A DNA stretch of 45,334 bases from Opitutia bacterium (GTDB lineage Bacteria; Verrucomicrobiota; Verrucomicrobiia; Opitutales; Seribacteraceae), in the NCBI GenBank assembly GCA_002716045.1, contig PAZC01000037.1, positions 1 through 45,334 on the forward strand, given 5' to 3'. Every line of letters starts with the position of its first letter. Positions within the stretch are counted from its first letter, which is position 1. A model generated the notes under the pieces. It ran no database searches. It was given only the letters and a program-made list of their open reading frames with translations, and was not told the DNA's origin. Below, piece by piece: positions 33,501 through 41,483 of the stretch. The translations under genes and the position numbers were made by a program.

Positions 33501-35554
33501 ACTCAAGGGCATCCGGCGGCACAACCATCACTATCGTTGTGGATGAAAATACGCCAGACCTTCTGCATTATTACTCCGGAACGACTTCAGGGATGGGAAG
33601 CGCTATTCAAGTGCTGACTAAAACTGACGCCGAAATCGTGCCCTTTCCAACTCAAGCATCAACCAGCATAACCCTGAAGTACGACCTGTCTCTACTGGCC
33701 ACCTACAAGCTTAAAACATATGACTTAACCCTTTCCGGTGAAACTGGTGGAACGGCTGAAGCTAACGCATCCGGCCCCTACGAGCATGGAAGCATTGTAA
33801 CGATTACTGCCATTCCAAGCGCAGGCTATGATTTTCTGAATTGGTCCGGAGACACTGTAGGAGATTCATCTTCAATCAGCACCTCAATATCAATGACCGA
33901 GGCTCGCAGCGTGACAGCGAACTTCAAGATCAAGAGTTATTCGCTAACTCTAACCTCCAATTCCTCTGGCGGATCAGTACGTACCAGTGACAACGAAAAC
34001 ATTTACGAATATGGAACAAATGTGACCCTGCTAGCCACTCCCAGCCAAGGCTACAGCTTCGTGGAATGGGTGGGAGACTTCACCTCGCCTGATCAAAACG
34101 CGACGTTCTCCATTGACGGAAACAAGTCCATTAACGGCACATTTCAAGGCAACGTCCACAACTTGAGTCTCAGTCAAATCACTCGCAATGCCGACAATTC
34201 ACTGAATGCAAACAATAATCTAGGAGGCAGTTTATCTGCGGGCAGTAGTTTTTCTCACGGTACAGTGGCCAGTCTTCTAGCTACCGCTAATCCAGGTTAC
34301 GAATTCGTGGAGTGGGAAACGAACGGCACCATAGAACTGGAAGTCACGGTTTCAAATGGCGCCTTTGCACTAAAAAGCCAAAATCGCCCAACGCTGATCC
34401 TTGTGAGAGGGAATGTCTACAATTTCAATCTGGATGGCATATCCACGAGCATACACCCGTTTTACCTAAGCACGAGCAACGATGGAGGAGGCACCATGAC
34501 TGGCCTTTACACTACGGGTGTAACTAACTCCAGTGCCACCTCAGGAACAGTCAGTTTCTCTCCAGATGACTCCACACCGGACACTCTGTACTATTATTCG
34601 GGATCTTTCGCTGGCATGGGGAACCAAATCCATGTCATTGACAGCGCTTCGATCGATCTAGGACAGTTTAGCGCAACCAATGCCAATGCCAGCGTCACAA
34701 TGGTAGCCGACCGCTCCTATCGAGCGGTATTCAAACGGAAAAGCTATGTCGTCAGCTATGCCGCTTATCCGGAAAACGCAGGCTCGATTAGCTTCGATTC
34801 ATACGATGGAACCAGTGCAGTTGAACATGGTACCAGCATAACTTCCACCGCGACTGCGGCTAATGGATATGTCTTCGTCAGTTGGTCAGGTGAAGGGCTG
34901 TCTCCGGTACAACAAGTACAACCAACCCTCAACCTGAGCGTTACCTCGGCGCAAGCCATCACCGCAAACTTCGCCAAGGACGGCGAAGTCACCCTAACTC
35001 TGTCGGTAAGCCCTGAGGGAACCGGTTCCGTTGCCGGCGCAGGAATCTATACATACAGCCCCGCCCTTCCTATTTACGCAACTGCGACAGATGGTTACGC
35101 TTTCGTCGGATGGCAAGGGGGCGATAGTTACCTAGAAGACCTGAACGCCTCCGCCACTCGGGTAAACCTGATTGAGAACTTAGACTTAACAGCAATTTTC
35201 GAACTGGTTCCTAGCTCAGTGAACGAACCCAAGGCACGGCCAATGGACTCAATCTACTATGGCTGGGATTGGTGGCAAAGTGACTGGTTTGACAACTATT
35301 GGTATATATCAGGTAAAAACTGGATTTTCCACGAATCTCTAGGCTGGAGCTACATGGTGGTTCAAAGCGAGGAATCGGTATGGATTTGGATAGAATTCCT
35401 CAATGGTTGGATTTGGACCAATCGGACACTGTACCCCTTTATCTATGACTATCCCAACTCAGAATGGATTTGGTTCAACCGTGAACAATCAGACAGGGGA
35501 GAAGGGAATCGAATTTTTTATCGCTACTCCACCTCGGAATGGGAAACACGTTAA
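30569..35554 (+). CDS. giant exported protein with 14 B-repeats, two nested cupredoxin-like domains and a Trp-rich end
   Basis: This is a 1661-residue secreted protein. The first possible start is a GTG at 30569. The signal peptide (LIPRRFLLILVGLATLSVSHG) begins about 20 residues in, so a TTG near 30620 is also plausible. Domain order: shared N-domain (42-236); 14 InlB-type B-repeats (about 241-1549), each roughly 70-80 residues with GY-x-F-x-x-W-[ST]-G, D-x-NAS-x-TT and ending T-A-x-F; cupredoxin-like inserts inside repeats 9 and 12; and a C-terminal domain with 14 tryptophans (about 1559-1660). It has no PEP-CTERM, autotransporter barrel or sortase signal, so the Trp-rich end may be the anchor. 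Likely a surface adhesin or matrix protein; this is inference. Confidence 0.85.
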   Translation: MLVRCPYACACSGTNILCFKLIPRRFLLILVGLATLSVSHGEQAVVIHWRTTYDATSPYLLKDSEGNALQQGTSVNQDGALVVLGYFTESSASNLFQGEFVPLTSGTTIGDSSYGSGFGPGILSFTTKFVVGTQTVSVYPDEPASYDVNASHVIGTSSPATNTLLAIRFYDQSIATNSAKYNTVASPDWKWPGASSNIPENKYFIIFGDSGTGNTSTTHYVFGNTFENSTSPYQAVIPFYFNLILKSQGEGTVGPADANGTYVYGANQQITATVTNSHYEFSGWSGSGIADANASITTVSMTEDRNITAVFEPKDYSLTVLVDDSSKGTATGGGSFAYGTVPTITATAAEGYRFTSWSGTGVVDSNASTTTVNLDQDLTVTANFELKQYDLEVNVATGGTVATSSGPYYHFGVYDLNATPAVGYDFTQWTGADDDIADVNDSTTTIKMDSDANVTAVFTEKSYLVTVSSTSGGDANGSGIFLHSQILSITASPQVGYKFTGWSGDIGSLGDANASSTTLSMSIAAANLSITANFALKEYPLAVNANQGGDANGTESYKHFDQVEVVASPLSGWSFSHWSGDTPALSSDQNASTTVNVTGNTSITANFTRNQYVLTVLSGTGGDANGSGIYQFESNAALTASPNPPEGYAFSHWSGDISTVADVNASTTTIQLPASDITVTANFSTLSYAVSLTVEGDVNGTVGFQGDANGSLSKNVTYNYDENVSILAFANGPDAGSPARGYYFDHWTWITSTESGTTSDNPYSFNLIRDFNATASFFPIPPNAYRVTLSKNISAGGSLYVANGGFYDEDTSFPLIASVADGYTFLSWTSSGINSFSPGDFNSTATVTLDENSTATASFLQNQYFLDVSTTSDGNATGGGSSYVYGESADANATPDSIHDFDRWEIDKTIDYSVGVGNKAHDGNASVYLIKGQERPSLVFIRGFSYSFEVNGSEPFHFSTNQNGGGDYTGEFTAGVTNSRASGGTTITIVVDENTPDLLHYYSGTTSGMGSAIQVLTKTDAEIVPFPTQASTSITLKYDLSLLATYKLKTYDLTLSGETGGTAEANASGPYEHGSIVTITAIPSAGYDFLNWSGDTVGDSSSISTSISMTEARSVTANFKIKSYSLTLTSNSSGGSVRTSDNENIYEYGTNVTLLATPSQGYSFVEWVGDFTSPDQNATFSIDGNKSINGTFQGNVHNLSLSQITRNADNSLNANNNLGGSLSAGSSFSHGTVASLLATANPGYEFVEWETNGTIELEVTVSNGAFALKSQNRPTLILVRGNVYNFNLDGISTSIHPFYLSTSNDGGGTMTGLYTTGVTNSSATSGTVSFSPDDSTPDTLYYYSGSFAGMGNQIHVIDSASIDLGQFSATNANASVTMVADRSYRAVFKRKSYVVSYAAYPENAGSISFDSYDGTSAVEHGTSITSTATAANGYVFVSWSGEGLSPVQQVQPTLNLSVTSAQAITANFAKDGEVTLTLSVSPEGTGSVAGAGIYTYSPALPIYATATDGYAFVGWQGGDSYLEDLNASATRVNLIENLDLTAIFELVPSSVNEPKARPMDSIYYGWDWWQSDWFDNYWYISGKNWIFHESLGWSYMVVQSEESVWIWIEFLNGWIWTNRTLYPFIYDYPNSEWIWFNREQSDRGEGNRIFYRYSTSEWETR
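30692..31276 (+). other. N-terminal domain shared with the PEP-CTERM protein (copy B)
   Basis: Residues about 42-236 match the PEP-CTERM protein domain in motif order. Examples are AVVIHW, DGALVVLGYF, LFQGEFVPLTSGTTIGDS, LLAIRFYD, KYNTV and FGDSG. The copy is shorter because the segment between TTIGDS and LAIRF is reduced. Confidence 0.65.
33293..33616 (+). other. cupredoxin-like domain nested in B-repeat 9
   Basis: The order RPSLVFIRG-x-SYSFEV, PFHFST, Y-x-GEFTAGVTN and LLHYYSG-x-x-SGMG follows a domain often seen in marine bacteria and phages, with pattern P-x-L-x-L-x-RG ... HPF ... YYC-x-x-H-x-x-MG. The first His and the Cys-His pair are replaced (EPF and YYSGTTSGMG), so copper binding is unlikely. 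Confidence 0.6.
34328..34642 (+). other. cupredoxin-like domain nested in B-repeat 12
   Basis: A second copy, clearly related to the first: RPTLILVRGNVYNFNL, HPFYLST, GLYTTGVTN and LYYYSGSFAGMGN. It keeps the HPF histidine but lacks the Cys and the second His. The interrupted repeat resumes with NASVTMVADRSYRAVF directly after it. Confidence 0.6.
35243..35551 (+). other. Trp-rich C-terminal domain of the giant protein
   Basis: About 100 residues contain 14 tryptophans in a recurring pattern: NW-x-x-HESLGW, VWIWIEFLNGWIWTN, YPF-x-YDYPNSEWIWF and RIFYRYSTSEWE. I recall similar endings on other Opitutae exported proteins but no named family. It may be an attachment or sorting module. Confidence 0.6.
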
Positions 35555-35647
35555 TTCGCTGCCGATTTCGAGCAATTCATTAACCTCCCTAAATACAACT
35601 TCTTCATAGAATTCGAAATCATGGCACCATGGCGCTCAAAACAAGAA

Positions 35648-35671
35648 GCGGCGCCCCCAATGGGACGCCGC
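35648..35671 (-). terminator. intrinsic terminator of the 670-residue exported protein gene
   Basis: In minus-strand RNA, GCGGCGUCCC pairs with GGGGCGCCGC (one G-U pair) around a short AUUG loop, followed by UUCUUGUUUU. It lies 36 bases past the stop at 35707. Read on the plus strand the stem has a C-A mismatch and no T-run follows, so it acts on the minus strand. Confidence 0.65.
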
Positions 35672-35706
35672 TACTTGTTGATGAAAATCTACAGAGGGTT
35701 TTACTC

Positions 35707-37719
35707 TTACTGCACGGGATTATAGGCCTTGAGGTAAGTTTCGACTCCAGTGCCGGAAGCACCGGCTCTGGAGATCATGATGCCAGCGCCTCCTCCAATG
35801 ACATGATTTCCCATGTCTGTAGTACCAGCTCCTTCCTTCCTCCATGAACCCGTACTAAAGATAGCCTGTGGCGTATTACCACCATAATTTCCGGATCCGG
35901 AGATCGAAGTAACAGTCTGCTGATCGATCTTTCCTCCGGTAACAGTGACCGTTGCACTACTACTAGCAACACCGTTACCTACAAAGTAAACTTTAGCGGT
36001 GCCGTTTCCATTTCCACAGTAACCACTACCCGAGGTTGCAGTGTACCAGTAACCACTATCCATAATGTATTGGGCATTGCCAACCTTGGGGATCGTGAAA
36101 GTACTAGCGGATAATTTGGTTATAGTCCATGAACCGTTGGCCACAGTATCAATCTGCAATGCATCTCCGGTAGTTTGTACTTCATTGCCATCCTCATCGA
36201 GATAGATCGATGGATCCCCAGTCTTGGTTTTGTAGCCGCTAGCGCCCGCAATGGTAATTATATCACCGGTTTCCAGGCCATGAGCAGCATCCGTGGTAAC
36301 CGTTATCGGGCTTCCCGCGGCATTGGTCATGGCATTGATCGTGGTCTTGGCTCCATTTGCGGTCAAGTTGGCGGGGTTTGGATAAGCGATATAAATACCC
36401 GACACTGAATTTCCACTCATCCTTATCGCAGAACAAGTGGCATCCACGGGGGTCCCTGATGGCAAGTTCTGGTACAAATGATAATATGTCGACCAGCTCC
36501 CGTTGTCTAAAACATACACCAAATCACCACCAGAGGTCGCAGGGTCATTGGTCGGGTAAAACTGAGAGTTTCCTGTGCCGACGTTACTGCTAGGCAATAA
36601 TTCGGTCAGCAAAATGTCTCCTCCAAACGGATTGGTCATGAGCGAACGTTTGCCGGCAGCAGGAAGTTTCAATTGGGTGTCCGTAGTCAAAAGGACACCG
36701 TCAAAACTCAGCGACATGGCCGCATTGTTTCGGCGGGCTATAATAAATGACTCATCGGGATAAACGATAATGTCATTGTCAGGGGTGCGTTGCCGTCCAC
36801 GCATGCCGTACCATCCAGCGTTGAAGCGACCTGTCCCGCTATTGAAGTAGTAGGGCAAGTATACTTCGGATTGGACGTCCCATAGATAAACCCAATCCGC
36901 GCCCGAGGATCTGGTTCCACTGGTCATTTTATCATTGGTCCCGTCGCCAAATTCAGAGGCAACCGCACCAAGGGCATCGCCCAAGGTGGTTGCCCGCACA
37001 ATTTCCACGGTGTCATTCGCCGCCATTAGTCCCGCGGCTCCCGCGCCAAGCTCACTGGCAGTCAGGCTACTGGTGTCGATCGTAATTGCGGTGGCAGTGT
37101 TGGATGCAATGAGGAAGAAACGGCCTTCATTGTCTCCACTGGTCAATCGGAGGAGATGGGGTCCACTATCCACGGTCACCGATGGAGCCGATGAGTATCC
37201 GGCTCCAGCGCTCACCTGAGTGAAGCCAGTCACCACACCACCAGCGACAGTAGCAGTGAATTCGGCGGAGGATGTCCCTGTTTCAGGATCGTCAATGGTA
37301 ACGGTAGGAGCAGCGGTCAAACCACTACCTCCAGAAACCACCGTAATGCTTCCGACGCCATTGCCGGAAAGCACGGCCGTGGCACGCACTGTGCCACTGG
37401 CAAAATTGGTGTTCGCAAACGGATCAGCGGAAGTGCCTTCGAGGTCTGTTTCTGATGCAAAAGTTACGGTATTGCTCGAAACTGACGATATCGCCCCTTC
37501 GTATACTGGCTCTTGAGAAACGGATATACCCGCTACCTCGTATTTTGGGCTAGATGTGGAGCCTGCATCCAAACTGATACTCAAGCTACCGCTCAATTGG
37601 CCTATGTTTGCTGAATTACTCAATCCAGTTCCGGCACTTTGCGCGCGCAGCAAAGAACTCGTTAATAGGAACAGAAAAAATAACCCTGTTATTCGATTAA
37701 TTAAACTATTTGTCGTCAT
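35707..37719 (-). CDS. exported protein resembling verrucomicrobial TIGR02597 family
   Basis: The signal peptide (ITGLFFLFLLTSSLLRAQ) ends near residue 27. Residues 119-143 and 160-186 are two copies of a motif GSI-T-V-V-SGGSGL-x-AAPTVT. The core (about 187-450) has HLLRLTSGDNEGRFF, a block DWVYLWDVQSEVYLPYYF, and NDIIVYPDESFIIARR. This matches, from memory, the exported family modelled as TIGR02597, which I cannot verify here. Residues about 459-545 hold an AAHGLETGDIITIAGASG module like those in phage tail proteins, interrupted by an insertion. No PEP-CTERM or Trp-rich end is present. The role is unknown; probably envelope or secreted. Confidence 0.75.
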   Translation of the reverse strand: MTTNSLINRITGLFFLFLLTSSLLRAQSAGTGLSNSANIGQLSGSLSISLDAGSTSSPKYEVAGISVSQEPVYEGAISSVSSNTVTFASETDLEGTSADPFANTNFASGTVRATAVLSGNGVGSITVVSGGSGLTAAPTVTIDDPETGTSSAEFTATVAGGVVTGFTQVSAGAGYSSAPSVTVDSGPHLLRLTSGDNEGRFFLIASNTATAITIDTSSLTASELGAGAAGLMAANDTVEIVRATTLGDALGAVASEFGDGTNDKMTSGTRSSGADWVYLWDVQSEVYLPYYFNSGTGRFNAGWYGMRGRQRTPDNDIIVYPDESFIIARRNNAAMSLSFDGVLLTTDTQLKLPAAGKRSLMTNPFGGDILLTELLPSSNVGTGNSQFYPTNDPATSGGDLVYVLDNGSWSTYYHLYQNLPSGTPVDATCSAIRMSGNSVSGIYIAYPNPANLTANGAKTTINAMTNAAGSPITVTTDAAHGLETGDIITIAGASGYKTKTGDPSIYLDEDGNEVQTTGDALQIDTVANGSWTITKLSASTFTIPKVGNAQYIMDSGYWYTATSGSGYCGNGNGTAKVYFVGNGVASSSATVTVTGGKIDQQTVTSISGSGNYGGNTPQAIFSTGSWRKEGAGTTDMGNHVIGGGAGIMISRAGASGTGVETYLKAYNPVQ
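36085..36345 (-). other. HGL-x-TGD module, as in phage tail-like proteins
   Basis: The sequence PITVTTDAAHGLETGDII, then WTITKLSASTFTIPKVG, matches a short beta-rich module common in phage tail and bacterial surface proteins. About 30 residues, including SIYLDEDGNEVQTTGD, are inserted in the middle. Confidence 0.5.
37162..37365 (-). repeat. two-copy GSGL/GAGY-AAP motif repeat
   Basis: Two units of about 26 residues (SGGSGLTAAPTVTIDD and SAGAGYSSAPSVTVDS) are separated by an acidic/Ser-rich linker. This small beta repeat is frequent in bacterial exported proteins and is part of the 670-residue protein. Confidence 0.55.
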
Positions 37720-37880
37720 AGTTGCCGTGGATTGTAGTTGAAATTTTCCTATAGGTATTAGCCAAATTCACGAAAATATTACATTTTTTTTTATCTTTTT
37801 TTCAAAAGAATTCTTTTATTGATCCACAAATCATTAACAATCAATTTCTTATAGCATAATTAATTTATCTCCAAAAGAGC

Positions 37881-39032
37881 TTATCCATGCTCCACAGAAC
37901 GAAAAAGCATTAATCCTATGCCTTGAAAGATAACGTTTGGTGCCCAAACAAGCAAATCCGGGCGGATTTCCGGAGAACTTTGCAGCCATTCTGGCAAAGC
38001 GGTAAGCAAAAAGAAATAAACTAGGGACAGAGACAAGGACAATCCCGCGTTGAACATGGTTTCGCGACGCCCCACCCGTAGCGCCAAAGGGATCGCGAGA
38101 AATGCAAGAGACAGCGGGGCGAAGGCCATGGAGCAATTTCTTTGGATTCGGAGATTCACCTGCAGGGGATCTTCGCCCCTCGCCATGACATCACTTCTAA
38201 TATCGAGCAGTTGAGAAATCGTCTTGTGCTTGAGGGAATCGTAGGCAGAGCCGCCTTGGAGATGCAAAGCAATTGGTTCATGCCCCCTAAAAGCAACGAA
38301 TCCCGTATCACCAGAACTCGAACCTTGACCACCGGAATCAAACCACTGGTAATCAGCATTACGCAAATTAAGCCATAGAAGGCTACCTTTTTTCTCAAAA
38401 CGAATTTCCCCTGTTTCGGCGAAAAGGACACCCAAGGTTTCTTGCTCCTTGTTGACGAACCAAACACGGAGGTTGTTCCATACACCGTCTTTGCCGTTGC
38501 CGACTGACAAGACATATTTCGAAACGGCTTGACCAAAAGGAGAATTTTCAGGGTTTTCGGAAGCTGCGGCGAACTCCAATTGTTTTTCAGCGGTGAGAAA
38601 GGCATCGAGGTTATCGAAGAACAGGCTTTGCTTCTTTAGCTCAAAAGCAGCCCTTGCCTGTGGTCCCCAACTAAGATTGACCGCCAAACACAATCCTGTG
38701 GAAAGCAATGCCAATAGGAATACCGGTGATGCTATGCGGTTCAAGCTCAAGCCACTAGCCTGCATGGCAACAAACTCCCTATCCGCTGATAGGCGCCCAA
38801 AGGAAAGCAATACACCAGCCATCAAGCCCAAAGGCAAGGCATAGGCCAAGACATAAGGGAAAAGTAAACCGGAAAGCAGCAGGAAGGTTTCCACGGACAA
38901 GAAAAGCGCCTTCAGGAAATACTCGTCGTGACGCACCACGTTTCCGTAAAACAAAACGAAACTGAATAGCAGGAAAACCACCGCAGTCGCTGACAAGACG
39001 TCCCGGAGCAAGTATCGATGCAACAATGTCAT
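37881..39032 (-). CDS. LptF/LptG family permease (YjgP/YjgQ)
   Basis: This is the inner-membrane subunit type that works with LptB and LptC to extract lipopolysaccharide. The N-terminus LHRYLLRDVLSA is typical, followed by membrane helices, the block GRLSADREFVAMQASGLS, a periplasmic domain (about 125-265), and three C-terminal helices. Sequence does not let me distinguish LptF from LptG, and only one copy is here. The start overlaps the kdsB stop (ATGA), linking it to LPS inner-core synthesis. The 161 bases after it are very AT-rich and hold the promoter of the exported-protein gene at 37719. Confidence 0.9.
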   Translation of the reverse strand: MTLLHRYLLRDVLSATAVVFLLFSFVLFYGNVVRHDEYFLKALFLSVETFLLLSGLLFPYVLAYALPLGLMAGVLLSFGRLSADREFVAMQASGLSLNRIASPVFLLALLSTGLCLAVNLSWGPQARAAFELKKQSLFFDNLDAFLTAEKQLEFAAASENPENSPFGQAVSKYVLSVGNGKDGVWNNLRVWFVNKEQETLGVLFAETGEIRFEKKGSLLWLNLRNADYQWFDSGGQGSSSGDTGFVAFRGHEPIALHLQGGSAYDSLKHKTISQLLDIRSDVMARGEDPLQVNLRIQRNCSMAFAPLSLAFLAIPLALRVGRRETMFNAGLSLSLSLVYFFLLTALPEWLQSSPEIRPDLLVWAPNVIFQGIGLMLFRSVEHG

Positions 39033-39814
39033 TTCCCAAGCCCTTCTTCATCGAGAAACTTTTCAAAGCGGGCGATGTCTTCGGGGACGTCGATTCCCAA
39101 GGTTTGTTGATCGGTCAAAGCAATGTCAATTGAATGGCCATGCTCCAATGCGCGCAATTGCTCCAACCGCTCCCTTTGCTCAAGAACAGTCTGCGGAAGA
39201 TCCACGTAGCGCCTCAAAAAACTACCCGAATAACCATAAAGCCCAAGATGCCGAAAGGCACTGCCTGGATGTCCCCAAGTGGTCGTGTCTCGTGAAAAAG
39301 GAATCGGGGCACGAGAAAAGTAAAGGGCCCTCCCCTCTTGATTCATGACAACTTTGACTTGGTTAGAATCACGGAAATCTTCCTCGGTCTCAAAGGGACA
39401 GCATAAGGTGCACATCTCTGATCCCGACTCCAGAAATCGGCCCAGCGAGCGCAACTGTTCTCCAGTCACCAATGGTTCGTCGGCCTGCGCGTTTATTACC
39501 ATGCTCGATCCTAGCTTCAGATTAACCTCCGCCACACGATCCGTGCCAGTTGGATGGGCTGGATCCGTAAGATGAGCTTCATGTCCAGCGTGTTCAAGCA
39601 CCTCCTTCAGCTCCTCCTCCGCAACGGCAAAGTGAATCGGATAATTCGGCACTTCGGTTGCCAGTCTGTCAGCAGTCCAAAGAATGATAGGCTTGCCTCG
39701 AACAGGGTGAAGCAATTTGCGGGGAAAGCGTTCGGAGCCCAAACGGGCTGGCACAATGACGGATAGATCAGACACAAGAAAATGTTTCTTCAAGGAAAAG
39801 GGGTCTTGGCTCAC
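39029..39814 (-). CDS. kdsB: 3-deoxy-manno-octulosonate cytidylyltransferase
   Basis: KdsB activates Kdo with CTP for addition to lipid A, so the organism should make Kdo-containing LPS. The N-terminal VIVPARLGSERFPRKLL and HLTDPAHPTGTDRVAE are diagnostic. The usual NVQGDEPL appears here as NAQADEPLV, keeping the Asp-Glu. YFSRAPIPFSRD and the GLYGYS block complete the match. At 261 residues it is slightly longer than the E. coli enzyme because of a short N-terminal extension. Rhodanese is divergent, 56 bases away. Confidence 0.95.
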   Translation of the reverse strand: MSQDPFSLKKHFLVSDLSVIVPARLGSERFPRKLLHPVRGKPIILWTADRLATEVPNYPIHFAVAEEELKEVLEHAGHEAHLTDPAHPTGTDRVAEVNLKLGSSMVINAQADEPLVTGEQLRSLGRFLESGSEMCTLCCPFETEEDFRDSNQVKVVMNQEGRALYFSRAPIPFSRDTTTWGHPGSAFRHLGLYGYSGSFLRRYVDLPQTVLEQRERLEQLRALEHGHSIDIALTDQQTLGIDVPEDIARFEKFLDEEGLGK

Positions 39815-39870
39815 CGAGCAAGGGAAAGAAAAACATTGCCCTCAGGAAATTCCGGCGCAAAAGCCGACTT

Positions 39871-40209
39871 ATGAAAGAAAAATTCGATTTTGGGATGGAG
39901 ATCGATCCATCGCAAGCAAGCGAGTACCTATCAGCTCATTCGGAGTGCGTCCTTCTGGACGTACGAGAACCGGACGAGCATGCTTACTCACGAATAGACG
40001 AAAGTCTGCACATTCCCTTGGCGACGCTTTCTCAACGGCTCGACTCGCTCGATGCCAATCGTCCGATCTTGGTCTATTGTCACCATGGCATACGAAGCTT
40101 GGCTGCCGTCAGACTGCTAAAAGCCAAAGGGTTTCCAAAGACCTCCAGCATCATTGGGGGGATCGAAAGATGGGCCATTGAAATCGATTCTTCCCTGCCG
40201 CGCTATTGA
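39871..40209 (+). CDS. single-domain rhodanese-like protein
   Basis: This is a 112-residue protein made of one rhodanese domain. LLDVREPDEHAYSRI is the N-terminal signature, and the active-site cysteine is Cys70 in YCHHGIRS. The six-residue loop size is that of sulfurtransferases rather than phosphatases. It may act as a sulfur carrier or in thiol detoxification; the partner is unknown. It is followed after 36 bases by trpB. Confidence 0.92.
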   Translation: MKEKFDFGMEIDPSQASEYLSAHSECVLLDVREPDEHAYSRIDESLHIPLATLSQRLDSLDANRPILVYCHHGIRSLAAVRLLKAKGFPKTSSIIGGIERWAIEIDSSLPRY

Positions 40210-40245
40210 CGGGTCGAGCAATTTATCGACAATCCATTTTGAAAT

Positions 40246-41469
40246 ATGAGCCAGACTACTTTTACAAAACCAGTTTCGCGACAGGCGATCCCTGACAAGG
40301 GAGGTCATTTCGGACCTTATGGTGGCATGTACGTACCAGAGACCTTGATGGGACCTTTGTACGATTTGGCGAATGCTTATGACGAAGCTCGCGAAGATCC
40401 GGAGTTTCAAAAGGAATTGCAACACCAACTCCGCTCATTCGGCGGACGCCCCACAGGCCTCTATTTCGCCAAACGCCTCACACAGGCCTGCGGAGGAGCA
40501 AAAATCTATCTAAAACGCGAAGACATGCTTCACACCGGCGCCCACAAAATCAACAATGCCATAGGCCAAGCCCTTTTGGCAAAGCGCATGGGCAAGCAAC
40601 GCATCATAGCTGAAACCGGGGCAGGTCAACATGGGATTGCAACGGCGGCCGTGTGCGCTCGGTTTGGATTTGAGTGCGTCATCTACATGGGAGCGGAAGA
40701 CATGAGAAGGCAGGCCCTGAACGTTTTTAGAATGCGATTGAGCGGAGCTGAGGTACGAGGAGTCGAAATCGGGCAAAAAACTCTCAAGGAAGCGATCAAC
40801 GAGGCAATGCGTGACTGGGTCACAAATGTCAGGAATACCCATTACGTGCTAGGTTCGGCTCTTGGATCGCACCCATATCCTCGAATGGTGAGGGACTTTC
40901 ATGCAGTAATCGGTCAAGAGACCAAAGATCAAATTCTCGAGGCCGAAGGTAGATTGCCAGACGAAATGATTGCTTGTGTTGGTGGAGGAAGTAACGCAAT
41001 TGGCTTCTTTTTCGAATTCCTTGAAGAGGAGAGCGTGAAACTGACAGGAGTGGAGGCCGGGGGCAGAAGTATCCAAGATGGCGAACACGCTGCTCGTTTT
41101 GACGGAGGCAAACTAGGCGTCCTGCAAGGATGCAAGACATGGATTCTGCAAGACGGCGAAGGGCAGATTAGTCTGACACATTCCGTTTCCGCTGGCTTGG
41201 ACTACGCCGCAGTCGGACCCGAACACGCATTTTACAGAGACAGAAATCGCATCCGGTTTGCTCACGTCAACGACGAAGAGGCATTGAAGGCCTTTGGCAA
41301 GCTCTGTGAAATTGAAGGAATCGTGCCCGCCTTGGAATCTTCTCACGGGATTGCCCATGCCATGAAAAGAGCCTCGGAGATGCCTGCGAACTCAATTATT
41401 TGCGTAAATCTAAGTGGCAGAGGAGACAAGGATGCCGAGGAAGTGGCCAGAATCCTAAACAAAGAATAG
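40246..41469 (+). CDS. trpB: tryptophan synthase beta subunit
   Basis: TrpB condenses indole and serine to tryptophan. The PLP lysine is Lys101 in [13 protein letters not shown], with [10 protein letters not shown] and the phosphate-binding loop GGGSNAIG also intact. At 407 residues it is the standard TrpB1 form that pairs with TrpA. No trpA or other trp gene lies in the window, so trpB is separated from the rest of the pathway, and I see no leader peptide or attenuator in the 36 bases upstream. Confidence 0.97.
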   Translation: MSQTTFTKPVSRQAIPDKGGHFGPYGGMYVPETLMGPLYDLANAYDEAREDPEFQKELQHQLRSFGGRPTGLYFAKRLTQACGGAKIYLKREDMLHTGAHKINNAIGQALLAKRMGKQRIIAETGAGQHGIATAAVCARFGFECVIYMGAEDMRRQALNVFRMRLSGAEVRGVEIGQKTLKEAINEAMRDWVTNVRNTHYVLGSALGSHPYPRMVRDFHAVIGQETKDQILEAEGRLPDEMIACVGGGSNAIGFFFEFLEEESVKLTGVEAGGRSIQDGEHAARFDGGKLGVLQGCKTWILQDGEGQISLTHSVSAGLDYAAVGPEHAFYRDRNRIRFAHVNDEEALKAFGKLCEIEGIVPALESSHGIAHAMKRASEMPANSIICVNLSGRGDKDAEEVARILNKE

Positions 41470-41483
41470 CTGATCCCTTTGTA

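Larger units (their letters stand above)
31289..35217 (+). repeat. array of 14 InlB-type B-repeats
   Basis: The units follow one another almost without linkers, each starting with Y-x-[LV]-x-V and ending with T-A-[NV]-F. Most contain G-Y-x-F-x-x-W-[ST]-G and D-x-NAS-T-T. They diverge well beyond recent tandem duplication at DNA level, so the array is old. Units 7 and 8 are longest without an insert; units 9 and 12 hold inserted domains. Confidence 0.8.

Noticed and set aside
31289-35217. B-repeat array considered as evidence for an internalin-like invasion protein
   Set aside because: There are no leucine-rich repeats or sortase signals; B-repeats are widespread in environmental bacterial surface proteins.
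31289-35217. Frequent NAS, NGS and NGT triplets in the repeats considered as N-glycosylation sites
   Set aside because: They lie at a position that is a loop in B-repeats where Asn/Asp/Ser are generally common, and no oligosaccharyltransferase gene is in the window.
37720-37880. AT-rich gap with long A and T runs considered as an origin or attachment site
   Set aside because: No DnaA-box cluster, direct repeats or integrase are seen; a promoter region explains it.
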